The notes: a model not told the origin generated them from the sequence alone. Counted from the first letter of the stretch, positions 9,851 to 21,086 are shown. The stretch: DNA of 64,000 nt from Nostoc sp. T09 (GCF_002154695.1 NZ_MTAV01000103.1:1889-65888); one strand, 5' to 3'. Translations and numbers: made by a program.

Positions 9851-10031
9851 AATTTTGTCAATTGTGTATTGTCATCTGTTGTTTGTCCATTGTTTTTGTT
9901 CACTGACTAATAATCAATGACTTATACAAAGGCATCTACTGAAGTTACTTAGCACTCTGTTTCTAATCCATGCCACTTGCGACAATTCGGAACAATCCCT
10001 GTGGCGTGGATTTCTCCACCTAGCAAACTTT

Positions 10032-10613
10032 TCAATACGAATTTCTAGCTTTGATTTCCTCGATCTGAGGTTGACAGCTTAGAGTTAAATTTGTTTTAGG
10101 ACGATTTTCAGTACCACATTTCGCTTGGAAGCCAGCCCAGATAATTTGCCATACAGGCGGTGAGCTAACTAACAGCGATCGCCCAAAAGTTGTCATTTGA
10201 ACTCGATATTTAACTGCACCACCTAAACGATCGTTCTGCTGAATTTGCGTAATCGTTACCAAAGCCTGATTGCGTTGCGGATAAACTACCTCTACTTTAC
10301 GTGTTCCTATCTCTGAGGCGGTATCATCAAAAGCATTTAAAGCGAGAGTAGCAGGATCGCTACCTTGGAGAGTAGAGTTAATAGTCTCAAGCGGTATAGT
10401 TTTATAGTGGCTACGCTCTGGATAAGTTGCAATATCTTGAGATATCTGAGTTGCTGCTATCTGCTGTGCTTGCCCATTTCTATTTTCTAGGCTTTGTGCA
10501 GATGGCTGGTGTTGAGTCAGATAAACTCCCGCGCCAGCAGTGGCAAACATACTCATCATCACAATCAAGAACAATTTCCACTTTACTGTCATAAAATTAA
10601 ACAAAAATTTCAA
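10032..10613 (-). CDS. Hypothetical membrane-anchored or secreted protein (193 aa)
   Basis: The N-terminus has positive residues then a hydrophobic stretch (KWKLFLIVMMSMFATAGAGV, residues 11-30), a signal peptide or single anchor. The rest is a soluble domain with two cysteines (AKCGTEN and LSCQPQ) near the C-terminus that could form a disulfide. I do not recognise the family. The start may be at residue 8 (MTVKWKLF, position 10592) rather than 10613. It is transcribed alone on the minus strand between plus-strand metabolic genes. Confidence 0.75.
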   Translation of the reverse strand: MKFLFNFMTVKWKLFLIVMMSMFATAGAGVYLTQHQPSAQSLENRNGQAQQIAATQISQDIATYPERSHYKTIPLETINSTLQGSDPATLALNAFDDTASEIGTRKVEVVYPQRNQALVTITQIQQNDRLGGAVKYRVQMTTFGRSLLVSSPPVWQIIWAGFQAKCGTENRPKTNLTLSCQPQIEEIKARNSY

Positions 10614-11039
10614 ACAAGTAAATTATCAATTTTGAATTTTAAATTGCAGCTTAATCGCTGAGCCTCTACCTTCTGGTTCTCAGCAGCCTTTGTTTTCTGG
10701 TGTGTGATTATACGGAAAATAAAGATAGATAACAAACTCATTTGATTGGTAAGTAGCTCGCTGTGGTGTTGACTGTTAACTCATACTCAGCGATCGCAAT
10801 TGCATCGTGAGGAAGCTTTGAGAATTGCTGTACATATAGACATTCATCTTGACTTTAGGTTCCTGAGGTGATTCGTAATGGGGTATGCGGCATTCGGAAA
10901 ACTCTTCCCCAATCGCTAATTCCCAATTTCGAGTTCCCTATAGTTAAAAATCTCGAACCTAAAATTCTCGTGCCAAGATACAATTCGATCTGGTGAAAGC
11001 TGTTAAAGTCCATAAATTCATTGATTCTGAAACCACCCT
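10614..11039. promoter_or_regulatory. Divergent intergenic region before the E2 gene
   Basis: A 426-base region between two divergent genes that must contain both promoters. It includes one HIP1-like site (AGCGATCGCAATTG near 10791) and several AT-rich blocks. I see no gene, no clear -35/-10 pair I would defend, and no riboswitch. Confidence 0.35.
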
Positions 11040-12350
11040 ATGAGCATTTACGAAGTATTTATGCCGGCGCTGAGTTCCACCATGACCGAAGGCAAGATTG
11101 TTTCTTGGGTGAAGTCGCCAGGCGATAAAGTGGAAAAAGGCGAAACAGTGGTGGTTGTCGAGTCAGATAAGGCCGATATGGATGTGGAATCCTTTTATGA
11201 AGGATATCTGGCTCACATCTTAGTGCAAGCAGGTGAAAGTGCGCCTGTAGGAAATGCGATCGCTTTCATCGCTGAAACAGAAGCTGAAATCGAAACCGCT
11301 AAGTCTGCTGCCAATTCAGGTAGCGCTGCTGCGCCTGCTACCGCCTCTCCCGAACCAATTGCCGCAACTGTCTCAGCCGGAACACCAGCTTTAGCATCTC
11401 AAAATGGCTCAAACCACCGAGAAGGCAGGCTCGTAGTTTCACCTCGTGCCCGCAAGTTGGCGAAAGAGCTAAAAGTAGATTTGAAGGCGCTTCAAGGCAG
11501 TGGCCCCTATGGCCGTATTGTTGCTGAAGATGTAGAAGCAGCAGCAAATAAAAATAAGCCAGCCGCTACTGCACCAGTTGCACCGCCACCATCTGTACCA
11601 ACAACCACTCCAGTTGCACCAGCACCTCGGACTCCTGCACCCGCGCCAGTACCCGTTCCCGCCGCCACTGCTGTTCCCGGACAGATAGTACCTTTAACTA
11701 CCTTCCAAAATGCAGTGGTACGGAACATGGTAGCTACCTTATCTGTACCAGTCTTTCGTGTGGGTTACACAATTACCACTGATGGACTAGACAAGCTTTA
11801 TAAACAGATTAAATCCAAAGGGGTGACAATGACAGCGCTACTGGCAAAAGCCGTAGCAGTAACGCTGCAAAAACACCCATTACTCAATGCCAGCTACTCA
11901 GACCAAGGAATTGTTTATCATTCTGATATCAATATTTCCGTAGCTGTAGCGATGGATGACGGGGGATTGATTACACCTGTATTAAAAAATGCAGATATAG
12001 TAGATATTTATTCTGTATCCCGCAGTTGGAAGTCTTTAGTAGAACGTGCTAGAGCAAAACAACTGCAACCAGATGAATACAATAGTGGCACTTTTACCGT
12101 GTCTAACTTGGGGATGTTTGGCGTAGACAGATTTGACGCGATTTTACCCACAGGACAGGGTTCGATTTTAGCGATCGGAGCCTCACGCCCGCAAGTTGTA
12201 GCATCGTCTGATGGTTTGTTTGCTGTACGGCAACAAATGCAGGTAAATATTACTTGCGATCATCGCATTATTTACGGTGCTCATGCAGCAGCATTCTTGC
12301 AAGATTTAGCTAAGTTAATTGAAACAAATCCTCAATCTTTGACACTGTAA
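11040..12350 (+). CDS. pdhC: Dihydrolipoamide acetyltransferase, E2 of pyruvate dehydrogenase
   Basis: The core subunit of the pyruvate dehydrogenase complex, passing acetyl groups from E1 through lipoate to CoA. Domains: lipoyl domain 1-76 with the lipoylated lysine K44 in ESDKADMDVES, an Ala/Pro linker, and the E1/E3-binding domain around 130-167 (VSPRARKLAKELKVDL). A second Ala/Pro/Thr linker leads to the acyltransferase domain ending in the catalytic CDHRIIYG motif. It is 436 residues with a single lipoyl domain, as in plastid and cyanobacterial E2. It lies apart from E1 and E3 genes and ends at a strong stem-loop. The lipA gene elsewhere in the window makes its cofactor. Confidence 0.95.
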   Translation: MSIYEVFMPALSSTMTEGKIVSWVKSPGDKVEKGETVVVVESDKADMDVESFYEGYLAHILVQAGESAPVGNAIAFIAETEAEIETAKSAANSGSAAAPATASPEPIAATVSAGTPALASQNGSNHREGRLVVSPRARKLAKELKVDLKALQGSGPYGRIVAEDVEAAANKNKPAATAPVAPPPSVPTTTPVAPAPRTPAPAPVPVPAATAVPGQIVPLTTFQNAVVRNMVATLSVPVFRVGYTITTDGLDKLYKQIKSKGVTMTALLAKAVAVTLQKHPLLNASYSDQGIVYHSDINISVAVAMDDGGLITPVLKNADIVDIYSVSRSWKSLVERARAKQLQPDEYNSGTFTVSNLGMFGVDRFDAILPTGQGSILAIGASRPQVVASSDGLFAVRQQMQVNITCDHRIIYGAHAAAFLQDLAKLIETNPQSLTL

Positions 12351-12382
12351 CAAAGATTGCTTAAAAAAAGAAAGTTACATTT

Positions 12383-12418
12383 AAGGCTTGGAGTTAGATC
12401 AACTCCAAGCCTTTCTAT
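12383..12418 (+). terminator. Rho-independent terminator after pdhC
   Basis: A perfect 13-base stem (AAGGCTTGGAGTT at 12383-12395 with AACTCCAAGCCTT at 12401-12413), loop AGATC, followed by TTCTATTT, 33 bases after the E2 stop codon. Confidence 0.9.
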
Positions 12419-12554
12419 TTGATTAGAAAATATTTATAGAGTTTTGCTTTTCTTGAATACAAATCAAATGCGTGACAGCCTAGAGTATTCTTGGCTTTGA
12501 GCGTTACTTCATCACTTTACTTTATCGAGAAATCTTGTAAGGGCTAGATTAATT

Positions 12555-13469
12555 TTGAAAGGACTTCAAGCAATCACCACTACGGATTTATCAGCTTGGG
12601 TACAACAAGCCCAACCCCATGCTGATCGCGGACGAGTTGCCGATCGCACCCCAAGATTAAATATGGCTAATCCTTATTGGTTTGGGGTTCACATCTGTTG
12701 TGCAACCGGACAAACTTACAGTGCAGGTAATACAGCTTGTGTGTTCCCACTGATGAGTGTGATCAAAGCATTTTCACTACTGTATCTGTTAGAAAATTTT
12801 AAAGCAGAGACAGTTTTGCAATGGGTAGGGGTTGAACCATCGGAAGCACCATTTAATTCCCTAGATCAACTAATTGCCGATCGCGGATACCCTCGCAATC
12901 CGATGCTTAATAGTGGAGCAATTACCCTAGCCGATAAATTACCAGGAAGAAATGCCTGCGATCGCACTCAGCAGTTTTGTAATTGGTTGAACCAATCAGC
13001 AGGTTGTCAGCTAAAGTTGGATGAATTCATGCTAGCTTCAGTACGATTAACTCGTTCTCCTGCTAATAAAGCGATCGCTAATTATCTTGCCAAAACTCAG
13101 CATTTAGAAAATCCTGAAATATCTCTTGACACTTACGAGCAAATATGCTGTCTATCGGGGAAGGTAGAAGATTTAGCTCTGATTGGAAAACTCTTAGCTT
13201 GCGAAAATCGCTTAGTATCAGCAAAACATCGTCGGATTGTTAATGCCGTAATGTTAACTTGTGGATTGTATGAGGCGTCTGCCGAGTTTGCGGTCAGGAT
13301 TGGTCTACCGATGAAATCAGGGATTGGTGGTGGACTTTTAGCAATAGTACCAGATGAAGGAGCGATCGCTTGCTACAGCCCCGCCTTGGATACAGTGGGA
13401 AACCCAGTAGCGGGGCTGGCTTTTGTGGAAACTTTAGCACAAGAGCTAGAGTTGAGTATTTTTGGATGA
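12555..13469 (+). CDS. glsA: Glutaminase
   Basis: A beta-lactamase-like-fold glutaminase releasing ammonia from glutamine to give glutamate. It is 304 residues, the usual length. The catalytic pair is S68-x-x-K71 in CVFPLMSVIKAF. The NSGAI motif is at 119-123, and a glycine-rich C-terminal segment MKSGIGGGLLAIVPDEGAIA matches the family. The start is TTG at 12555; the upstream sequence gives no ATG, so the N-terminus rests on frame and length. It is cytosolic. There is no nearby glutamine transporter or ammonium gene. Confidence 0.92.
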   Translation: MKGLQAITTTDLSAWVQQAQPHADRGRVADRTPRLNMANPYWFGVHICCATGQTYSAGNTACVFPLMSVIKAFSLLYLLENFKAETVLQWVGVEPSEAPFNSLDQLIADRGYPRNPMLNSGAITLADKLPGRNACDRTQQFCNWLNQSAGCQLKLDEFMLASVRLTRSPANKAIANYLAKTQHLENPEISLDTYEQICCLSGKVEDLALIGKLLACENRLVSAKHRRIVNAVMLTCGLYEASAEFAVRIGLPMKSGIGGGLLAIVPDEGAIACYSPALDTVGNPVAGLAFVETLAQELELSIFG

Positions 13470-13553
13470 TAAGCGATCGCGCAGCTTTAGACGAACTGAT
13501 AGATTTCATACCTCTGAGCTTTTCAACTTGCCCAAAAAAGCATAATTCCAAAT

Positions 13554-15314
13554 TTATGGCGCTACTGGCGTAGGCAACAAATTCGGTGATCCTGTCTCTG
13601 AAGAATTTGGTTGTTCTTCGGTATTTTTAACCTGTGGTTGAGGTACTTCAATGGCTGGAGGTTTTGGCGTAGCCTCTGGTGACGGCGCAGTTGGTTGGGG
13701 TGCTGGAGAGCCAATAACTTCTGGCAGCGTGGGCGGTAAGCTGGGCGATGATTGGGGTGTAGGACGTGGACGACGCTGGAAATATCTGCTAAATCCGGTT
13801 TTTTCTGGCTGTTTTATCTGTAGCTGAGGTGATGCAGTGGCAGAAGGTACTGGCGTTACCTCTGGTTGTGGTTGAGGTAATACAGTAGCTTCAGGTGTTG
13901 GCGTTATTTCCAGTTGTGGCTTTGATGTTGACTCTGGAGATACAGTTGATTCGGGTTGAGGCGTCTTGATAATTTCTGGTAACCTTGGTGACACGCTTGG
14001 AGATGGTGTAGCAGTGGAAGAGCGACGGCGTTGGAAATATCCGCCAGACTTTGGTTTTTCTGGTTCAGGAGAGACTGTTTCAGGTAACTCAGTAGCAGAA
14101 GGTGTTGGCGTTACTTCTGGCTGTGGTTCTGGCAATGGTACAGGCTTTGGTAATGTTGATTTCGGTTCCTCTGGCTGCTTTAACTCAGCTGGCGGTGTTA
14201 CGGGTACTTGTGGAATCTCAATTTCCGGTGTTGGTTGTGTTTGAGGTGTGGCTGTAGGGGTAGGTGTGGGAGTTGGTTCAGCAGGTGGTAACTTGGCAGT
14301 ATAATTTGGGTCTACAATGCTACGCACCTCATCGGCTGTCAGTTCTCCTCTTACAATTCTCGAAAGTGTGTCTTTACCTTTAGGCTGGTAGTTAATCAGT
14401 CCAACCGTGGTATTGAAGACATTTTTCACAGGATTACCCTGGTTATCCAGAAATTCCAGTTTTACCCAATTTTTACCTGGTTTGAAGCCTTTGAGGTAAA
14501 TTGCTTGCCAGCGATCGAGAACGAAACTTTCACCGTTAATCGTGCAACGAATGCGCCAATCACTAATGTTGTCGTTGACGTTGTCTTGAGCGACGAGGTG
14601 GAGGGGCGCATTTGTTAAATAGAAGTCCAGTAATATTGGTTCTGCACCGTAGTCACCCTTAGGACGGCTGTAGGTTAGCAGAGGTAGAGATGGATCTGGG
14701 TTATTATCTTCAGTTTTGGTGACAATGTGAAATGTTGTCTGAGCGTAAGCGCCTTCATTTTTGAAACTTTCATGCCAAGGACGAGAGGCAAAAACACGCA
14801 AGGTGTGAGTCCCTGGAGCTAAGTCTGAGAAAACCAAAGGCTGATTTAAGTCGTAAACAGCTATATATGGTTGGTTATCAAGAATTACGTGGAGATGAGG
14901 TCCTAATTCCAGTTGCGGGTTTTTAAATATTGGAAGATCTTTAACCTGAAAGCGAACTGTAACTTTATTGTCTTGAAGAAGTTCATCAGATTGAGGTGTA
15001 ACTATCGCCACCTGTGGCTGGTAAACCTCCAATGCTGGGCGTATTTCTTGGATTGTTGCTGGTGGGGAAACTTCTGAAAATTCTTTGGAGATCTGTTGTG
15101 GCTTGCCTGTATAACCAATAGCTACATCTTGGCTAACAGCTTTCTCGCCACAGCTTGCCAAACTCACGACTATTAACAATGTCATCAGCCATCTAAAAAC
15201 AGCAAACCCCCTGGGGAGGAGATTCTCTAACACCGTCTTCTGCCAAGAGTTCATACCTTCCACTGAGCGATCGTCTTCAACAACTGCCAGATTATTGTGG
15301 CTCAAACTGTCCAT
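13554..15314 (-). CDS. Proline-rich lipoprotein with tandemly duplicated C-terminal segments
   Basis: A 586-residue protein with a hydrophobic stretch and lipobox (VVSLASC, cysteine near residue 55), so it is probably lipid-anchored. The start may be the internal Met 20 (MNSWQKTVLE), giving a more normal signal length. Residues 80-330 are a globular exported region with beta-sandwich character. Residues 350-586 are Pro/Thr/Glu-rich. Two copies of a basic motif (GYFQRRRSS and RYFQRRPRP) are each followed by a PSxSxxPxLPE(I/V)I unit, showing an internal duplication visible at DNA level too. It is divergent from psaA. Function unknown; a periplasmic or wall-associated role is inferred. Confidence 0.85.
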   Translation of the reverse strand: MDSLSHNNLAVVEDDRSVEGMNSWQKTVLENLLPRGFAVFRWLMTLLIVVSLASCGEKAVSQDVAIGYTGKPQQISKEFSEVSPPATIQEIRPALEVYQPQVAIVTPQSDELLQDNKVTVRFQVKDLPIFKNPQLELGPHLHVILDNQPYIAVYDLNQPLVFSDLAPGTHTLRVFASRPWHESFKNEGAYAQTTFHIVTKTEDNNPDPSLPLLTYSRPKGDYGAEPILLDFYLTNAPLHLVAQDNVNDNISDWRIRCTINGESFVLDRWQAIYLKGFKPGKNWVKLEFLDNQGNPVKNVFNTTVGLINYQPKGKDTLSRIVRGELTADEVRSIVDPNYTAKLPPAEPTPTPTPTATPQTQPTPEIEIPQVPVTPPAELKQPEEPKSTLPKPVPLPEPQPEVTPTPSATELPETVSPEPEKPKSGGYFQRRRSSTATPSPSVSPRLPEIIKTPQPESTVSPESTSKPQLEITPTPEATVLPQPQPEVTPVPSATASPQLQIKQPEKTGFSRYFQRRPRPTPQSSPSLPPTLPEVIGSPAPQPTAPSPEATPKPPAIEVPQPQVKNTEEQPNSSETGSPNLLPTPVAP

Positions 15315-15764
15315 AGGGAACTATAGCCCAAAAGGTGAAATCTGCTTTACTCTACAGAATTTTTACATTGTCTTTTTGCAGGGTTAGCAGAATATGTCAT
15401 TTTTTTGACAGTTTTTACGAACTGTAATTTAAACACGAAATAAACAAACACAACAGATGTAACGCCTGCGCCACAAGCACAAGCTATAAGTTTTACGAAT
15501 TGTGTGCCTTTGTAAATAAAATGAAGAATCTATTGACTTTTTGCCCATTGCTTTGAAGTTAAAAGGCATATTGGACAATTATTTCAGTGATTTTGAATTA
15601 TTGTTAAATTCTCTCCAACAATGTACAAGTTAAGACTTTATAATTCAACAGAAACAAACTTCCACATCGGGTCTGAATCGCCCCCCAGAAAAATTCTGGA
15701 GAAGCGAGAATAGTTAACTTTGTGGTTTCCTGATTCCTCATTCCTTATCTAGAGAGGAGGTCGA
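15315..15764 (+). promoter_or_regulatory. psaA upstream region with -10-like box and strong ribosome-binding site
   Basis: A 450-base divergent region. A TATAAT hexamer lies at 15639-15644, about 120 bases before psaA, without a convincing -35 hexamer, so the promoter call is tentative. A strong Shine-Dalgarno GAGGAGGT sits immediately before the psaA ATG. The rest is AT-rich with no gene seen. Confidence 0.4.
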
Positions 15765-18023
15765 ATGACGATTAGTCCTCCGGAGCGAGAGGAAAAAAAG
15801 GCAAGAGTGATAGTTGATAAAGATCCTGTACCTACCTCTTTCGAGAGATGGGCAACCCCAGGACACTTCGACAGAACTTTAGTCAGAGGTCCCAAAACCA
15901 CCACATGGATTTGGAACCTGCATGCCCTCGCCCACGATTTTGATACACATACAAGCGATCTAGAAGACATCTCCCGCAAGATATTTGCAGCACACTTCGG
16001 CCACTTAGCTGTAGTGACGATTTGGCTGAGCGGGATGATATTCCACGGCGCTAAGTTTTCTAACTACGAAGCTTGGCTGAGCGACCCTTTAAACGTTAAG
16101 CCTAGTGCTCAAGTCGTTTGGCCCATTGTGGGACAAGACATTTTAAATGGTGATGTTGGCGGTGGCTTCCACGGTATTCAAATCACCTCTGGCTTATTCC
16201 ACGTATGGCGTGGCTGGGGTATTACAAACACCTTCCAGCTCTACGTAACTGCCATCGGCGGCTTGGTATTAGCAGGCTTGTTCCTGTTTGCTGGTTGGTT
16301 CCATTACCACAAGCGCGCTCCCAAACTGGAATGGTTCCAGAATGTGGAGTCGATGCTGAATCACCACTTGTCAGTATTGCTAGGTTGTGGCTCTTTGGGA
16401 TGGGCTGGACACGTAATTCACGTGTCGGCACCGACCAACAAGCTGTTGGATGCAGGGGTAGCTGTAAAAGATATCCCCTTGCCTCACGAGTTCATCCTGA
16501 ACAAAGACTTGTTGATCGAGCTATTTCCTGGCTTTGCCAATGGTTTAGCACCTTTCTTCACTTTGAACTGGGGTCAGTATGCTGACTTCCTGACTTTCAA
16601 GGGCGGTCTGAACCCAGTTACAGGCAGCTTGTGGATGACAGATATTTCCCATCACCACTTGGCGATCGCTGTTATCTTCATCATTGCAGGTCACCAATAC
16701 CGCACCAACTGGGGTATCGGTCACAGCATTAGAGAAATCCTGGAAAACCATAAAGGTCCTTTTACTGGCGAAGGTCACAAAGGTCTTTACGAAAACCTGA
16801 CCACATCTTGGCATGCTCAACTGGGCACTAACCTTGCCATGCTAGGTTCGCTGACGATTATCGTCGCGCACCACATGTACGCAATGCCTCCCTATCCGTA
16901 TCTGTCAACCGACTACGCTACTCAGTTGTGTATCTTCACCCACCACATGTGGATTGGAGCATTCCTGATTGTAGGCGGTGCGGCTCACGCTACCATCTTT
17001 ATGGTGCGGGACTATGATCCGGTAGTGAACCAAAACAACGTGCTGGATCGGGTGCTTCGTCACAGAGATGCAATCATCTCTCACCTCAACTGGGTATGTA
17101 TATTCCTCGGCTTCCATAGCTTTGGACTTTACATCCACAACGACACAATGCGTGCATTGGGTCGTCCCCAAGACATGTTCTCCGATACAGCAATTCAGTT
17201 GCAGCCGGTATTTGCTCAGTGGGTACAAAATCTCCACGCTTTAGCTCCTGGTGCAACTGCGCCTAATGCTTTAGAACCCGTTAGCTATGTCTTTGGCGGT
17301 GGAATTCTGGCTGTAGGCGGTAAGGTAGCAGCTGCGCCCATTGCTTTGGGAACAGCGGACTTCCTAATCCACCACATTCATGCATTCCAAATTCACGTCA
17401 CCGTTTTGATTCTGTTAAAAGGATTCTTGTTTGCCCGTAGCTCTCGTCTGATTCCAGACAAAGCTAACCTAGGCTTCCGCTTCCCCTGCGATGGTCCTGG
17501 CCGTGGCGGCACGTGTCAAGTATCTGGTTGGGACCATGTATTCCTTGGTCTATTCTGGATGTACAACACCATCTCCATTGCAATTTTCCACTTCAGCTGG
17601 AAGATGCAATCGGATGTCTGGGGAACTGTAGACTCAGCAGGTAATGTAACTCACATTACTGGTGGTAACTTTGCCCAAAGTGCCATCACAATCAACGGTT
17701 GGTTGCGTGACTTCTTGTGGGCACAAGCTTCGCAAGTAATCAACTCCTACGGAAGTGCACTGTCTGCTTACGGACTCATGTTCTTGGGCGCTCACTTTGT
17801 ATGGGCATTCAGCTTGATGTTCCTGTTCAGTGGTCGTGGCTACTGGCAAGAACTGATTGAGTCCATTGTTTGGGCGCATAATAAACTGAAGGTAGCACCA
17901 TCAATTCAGCCTCGCGCTTTGAGCATTATTCAAGGTCGGGCAGTAGGTGTAGCTCACTACCTCTTAGGAGGAATTGCTACCACCTGGGCATTCTTCCACG
18001 CACACATTCTTTCAGTAGGGTAG
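15765..18023 (+). CDS. psaA: Photosystem I P700 chlorophyll a apoprotein A1
   Basis: One half of the heterodimeric photosystem I core, an 11-helix thylakoid protein binding P700, antenna chlorophylls, phylloquinone and, with PsaB, the FX iron-sulfur cluster. It is 752 residues, full length. The FX-binding motif [12 protein letters not shown] supplies its two cysteines, and many chlorophyll-ligating histidines occur in HHLAIAVIF-type helices. The N-terminus [20 protein letters not shown] is the family standard and follows a strong GAGGAGGT. psaB lies 123 bases downstream on the same strand. Confidence 0.99.
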   Translation: MTISPPEREEKKARVIVDKDPVPTSFERWATPGHFDRTLVRGPKTTTWIWNLHALAHDFDTHTSDLEDISRKIFAAHFGHLAVVTIWLSGMIFHGAKFSNYEAWLSDPLNVKPSAQVVWPIVGQDILNGDVGGGFHGIQITSGLFHVWRGWGITNTFQLYVTAIGGLVLAGLFLFAGWFHYHKRAPKLEWFQNVESMLNHHLSVLLGCGSLGWAGHVIHVSAPTNKLLDAGVAVKDIPLPHEFILNKDLLIELFPGFANGLAPFFTLNWGQYADFLTFKGGLNPVTGSLWMTDISHHHLAIAVIFIIAGHQYRTNWGIGHSIREILENHKGPFTGEGHKGLYENLTTSWHAQLGTNLAMLGSLTIIVAHHMYAMPPYPYLSTDYATQLCIFTHHMWIGAFLIVGGAAHATIFMVRDYDPVVNQNNVLDRVLRHRDAIISHLNWVCIFLGFHSFGLYIHNDTMRALGRPQDMFSDTAIQLQPVFAQWVQNLHALAPGATAPNALEPVSYVFGGGILAVGGKVAAAPIALGTADFLIHHIHAFQIHVTVLILLKGFLFARSSRLIPDKANLGFRFPCDGPGRGGTCQVSGWDHVFLGLFWMYNTISIAIFHFSWKMQSDVWGTVDSAGNVTHITGGNFAQSAITINGWLRDFLWAQASQVINSYGSALSAYGLMFLGAHFVWAFSLMFLFSGRGYWQELIESIVWAHNKLKVAPSIQPRALSIIQGRAVGVAHYLLGGIATTWAFFHAHILSVG

Positions 18024-18036
18024 CAATCAGCTATAT

Positions 18037-18098
18037 GGAGTACTGGGTGCTGGGTACTGAGTGCTTAATCAAAACTCGGAACTCAGGACTCAGAACTC
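18037..18098. repeat. Short degenerate heptamer repeats between psaA and psaB
   Basis: Two arms of reiterated words: GGGTGCTGGGTACTGAGTGC on the left and GGAACTCAGGACTCAGAACT on the right. The arms are partly complementary, so the spacer RNA could fold. This is the short tandemly repeated repetitive type common between cyanobacterial genes, placed here within the psaAB transcript. Confidence 0.6.
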
Positions 18099-18146
18099 TA
18101 AAAGCTGAAACCTGATGGCTAAAGGTCAGAGGAATTATCAAAACCT

Positions 18147-20378
18147 ATGGCAACGAAATTTCCAAAATTTAGCCAGGATCTCGCACAGGACCCGACTACG
18201 CGTCGGATATGGTATGCGATCGCTACAGGTAACGATTTTGAAAGCCATGATGGCATGACAGAGGAAAATCTTTACCAAAAGATTTTCGCTACTCACTTCG
18301 GTCACTTGGCAATCATCTTCCTGTGGGCATCCAGCCTCCTGTTCCACGTAGCCTGGCAAGGTAACTTTGAACAGTGGATTAAAGATCCCATTCACATCCG
18401 TCCAATCGCTCATGCAATTTGGGACCCCCACTTTGGTAAACCAGCGATTGAGGCTTTTACCCAAGCTGGCGCTAGCAATCCTGTAAACATTGCTTACTCT
18501 GGTGTTTACCACTGGTGGTACACCATCGGTATGCGGACAAACAGCGAACTATACACTGGTTCCGTTTTCCTCCTATTGTTAGCAGCATTGTTCCTGTTTG
18601 CTGGTTGGTTGCACTTGCAACCCAAGTTCCGTCCTAGCCTCTCTTGGTTTAAGAGTGCTGAACCCCGCCTGAACCACCACTTGGCAGGTTTGTTTGGCGT
18701 CAGCTCTCTGGCTTGGGCCGGTCACTTGATCCACGTTGCAATCCCTGAAGCGCGCGGACAGCACGTAGGTTGGGACAACTTCCTATCTACTGCACCCCAC
18801 CCAGCAGGCTTGACACCATTCTTTACAGGTAACTGGGGTGTTTACGCCCAAAACCCTGATACAGCAGGTCATGTATTTAGCACATCTCAAGGTGCAGGTA
18901 CTGCAATCCTGACTTTCTTGGGTGGCTTCCATCCCCAAACAGAATCCCTGTGGCTGACTGATATTGCTCACCACCACTTGGCGATCGCTGTTATCTTCAT
19001 CATTGCCGGACATATGTACCGGACTAACTTTGGAATTGGTCACAGCATCAAAGAAATGCTGAACTCCAAGTCTGGTTTAGTACCCGGTAGCAAGAGCGAA
19101 GGTCAGTTCAACCTGCCTCACCAAGGGTTGTACGATACCTATAACAACTCTCTGCACTTCCAGTTAGGATTTCACCTAGCTGCATTGGGAACAATTACCT
19201 CCCTAGTGGCGCAGCACATGTACGCCATGCCTCCTTACGCATTTATTGCTAAGGACTACACAACCCAGGCAGCGCTATATACTCACCACCAGTACATTGC
19301 TGTATTCCTGTTGGTAGGCGCTTTCGCCCACGGTGCAATATTCTGGGTGCGTGACTACGACCCCGAACAAAACAAAGGTAACGTACTCGAACGTGTACTT
19401 AAGCACAAAGAAGCGATTATTTCCCACCTCAGCTGGGTATCTCTCTTCTTAGGCTTCCATACCCTAGGCTTGTACGTACACAACGACGTAGTAGTTGCTT
19501 TCGGAACTCCTGAAAAGCAAATCCTAATTGAGCCAGTATTTGCTCAGTTTGTCCAAGCTTCCCACGGTAAGGTACTGTACGGCTTAAATGCCTTACTGTC
19601 TAACCCTGATAGCGTTGCTTACACAGCCTACCCCAACTACGCCAACGTTTGGTTACCTGGTTGGTTGGATGCCATTAACTCTGGCACTAACTCCCTCTTC
19701 TTAACAATCGGTCCTGGCGACTTCTTGGTACACCATGCGATCGCTTTGGGTCTGCACACCACCACCTTAATTCTCGTTAAGGGTGCTTTGGATGCCCGTG
19801 GTTCTAAGCTGATGCCCGATAAAAAGGACTTCGGCTATGCCTTCCCTTGCGACGGTCCTGGTCGTGGCGGTACTTGCGACATCTCAGCTTGGGACTCCTT
19901 CTACCTCTCTCTGTTCTGGGCACTGAACACAATTGGTTGGGTTACGTTCTACTGGCACTGGAAACACCTGGGTATTTGGCAAGGTAACGTTGCTCAGTTC
20001 AACGAAAACTCCACATACCTGATGGGCTGGTTCCGTGACTACCTCTGGGCTAACTCTGCTCAGTTGATTAACGGATACAACCCCTACGGCGTGAATAACT
20101 TGTCTGTTTGGGCTTGGATGTTCCTATTCGGACACTTAGTTTGGGCAACAGGCTTCATGTTCCTGATCTCTTGGAGAGGTTACTGGCAAGAGTTGATTGA
20201 AACCCTTGTCTGGGCACATGAGCGCACTCCTCTAGCTAACCTAGTTCGCTGGAAAGATAAGCCCGTTGCTCTCTCCATCGTTCAAGGTCGTTTGGTTGGT
20301 CTAGCTCACTTTACTGTTGGCTACGTCTTCACCTACGCAGCCTTCCTAATTGCCTCCACCGCTGGTAAGTTCGGTTGA
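18147..20378 (+). CDS. psaB: Photosystem I P700 chlorophyll a apoprotein A2
   Basis: The partner of PsaA in the photosystem I core. It is 743 residues with eleven predicted helices, the FX motif [12 protein letters not shown], and a C-terminus ending ASTAGKFG as usual. It starts [20 protein letters not shown], the standard PsaB N-terminus. It is co-directional with psaA and most likely co-transcribed, ending at a strong terminator 33 bases after the stop. Confidence 0.99.
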   Translation: MATKFPKFSQDLAQDPTTRRIWYAIATGNDFESHDGMTEENLYQKIFATHFGHLAIIFLWASSLLFHVAWQGNFEQWIKDPIHIRPIAHAIWDPHFGKPAIEAFTQAGASNPVNIAYSGVYHWWYTIGMRTNSELYTGSVFLLLLAALFLFAGWLHLQPKFRPSLSWFKSAEPRLNHHLAGLFGVSSLAWAGHLIHVAIPEARGQHVGWDNFLSTAPHPAGLTPFFTGNWGVYAQNPDTAGHVFSTSQGAGTAILTFLGGFHPQTESLWLTDIAHHHLAIAVIFIIAGHMYRTNFGIGHSIKEMLNSKSGLVPGSKSEGQFNLPHQGLYDTYNNSLHFQLGFHLAALGTITSLVAQHMYAMPPYAFIAKDYTTQAALYTHHQYIAVFLLVGAFAHGAIFWVRDYDPEQNKGNVLERVLKHKEAIISHLSWVSLFLGFHTLGLYVHNDVVVAFGTPEKQILIEPVFAQFVQASHGKVLYGLNALLSNPDSVAYTAYPNYANVWLPGWLDAINSGTNSLFLTIGPGDFLVHHAIALGLHTTTLILVKGALDARGSKLMPDKKDFGYAFPCDGPGRGGTCDISAWDSFYLSLFWALNTIGWVTFYWHWKHLGIWQGNVAQFNENSTYLMGWFRDYLWANSAQLINGYNPYGVNNLSVWAWMFLFGHLVWATGFMFLISWRGYWQELIETLVWAHERTPLANLVRWKDKPVALSIVQGRLVGLAHFTVGYVFTYAAFLIASTAGKFG

Positions 20379-20410
20379 TCCGGCTAATAGTGTTTTAGGT
20401 AATTAATCAA

Positions 20411-20440
20411 AATCCCCCGCCGCAAGGTGGGGGATTTTTT
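20411..20440 (+). terminator. Rho-independent terminator after psaB
   Basis: A GC-rich stem: AATCCCCC at 20411-20418 pairs with GGGGGATT at 20429-20436, with loop GCCGCAAGGT, then a run of T. It closes the psaAB operon. Confidence 0.92.
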
Positions 20441-20547
20441 GTAAAACAATTGTCATAGCACTCGTTGTTTTAAGCATAGAGAAATAGCTATCGCTTAAAA
20501 TTAACCTTAGTTATAAAGCAGAATCATTCAATTACAGGAGTTATCAC

Positions 20548-20988
20548 GTGTCTATTCCCGAAATTACTCAAAAGTTACTAGCAGCGAAGAAAGATAAAGG
20601 GCTGAGATTTGCAGATTTAGAAGAAATTCTCGGGCGTGATGAGATATGGATTGCTGCTGTATTCTACCGTCAAGCTAGCGCTTCTGAAGAAGAAGCGAAG
20701 TTACTGGTGGAAGCTTTGGGGTTAGATGCTAGTTATATTCAAGAACTGACTGCATACCCTCTAAAAGGATTAGGCCAAGTTGTACCAACCGATCCACTTA
20801 TTTATCGTTTCTACGAGATTATGCAAGTGTATGGTTTTCCCATTAAGGATGTAATTCAGGAAAAGTTTGGCGACGGGATTATGAGTGCGATTGACTTCAC
20901 CCTGGATGTGGAAAAAGAAGAAGACCCCAAGGGTGATCGCGTGAAAATTATTATGTCTGGGAAATTTTTACCCTACAAAAAATGGTAG
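20548..20988 (+). CDS. cynS: Cyanate hydratase (cyanase)
   Basis: Converts cyanate and bicarbonate to ammonia and two CO2, detoxifying cyanate and supplying nitrogen. It is 146 residues, the typical subunit of the decamer. The catalytic triad is intact: R87, E90 and S113, with the same spacing as R96, E99 and S122 of the E. coli enzyme. The C-terminal segment ends [10 protein letters not shown] as in the family. The N-terminal half is a helix-turn-helix-like domain used for oligomerisation. GTG start at 20548 with AGGAG upstream. No cyanate transporter genes (cynABD) are adjacent. It follows the psaB terminator, so it has its own promoter. Confidence 0.97.
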   Translation: MSIPEITQKLLAAKKDKGLRFADLEEILGRDEIWIAAVFYRQASASEEEAKLLVEALGLDASYIQELTAYPLKGLGQVVPTDPLIYRFYEIMQVYGFPIKDVIQEKFGDGIMSAIDFTLDVEKEEDPKGDRVKIIMSGKFLPYKKW

Positions 20989-21086
20989 GATATCATTTTT
21001 GGATATGATGGCTTTATTTCTATCCTTATGCCAGCAAATATTATTTTCTTTAACTGAATAGTTTCTAAGTAGAAAATTAATTACTC

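Noticed and set aside
16205-17237. Large open frames inside psaA on both strands
   Set aside because: Shadows of the psaA reading frame; no start signals and no protein character.
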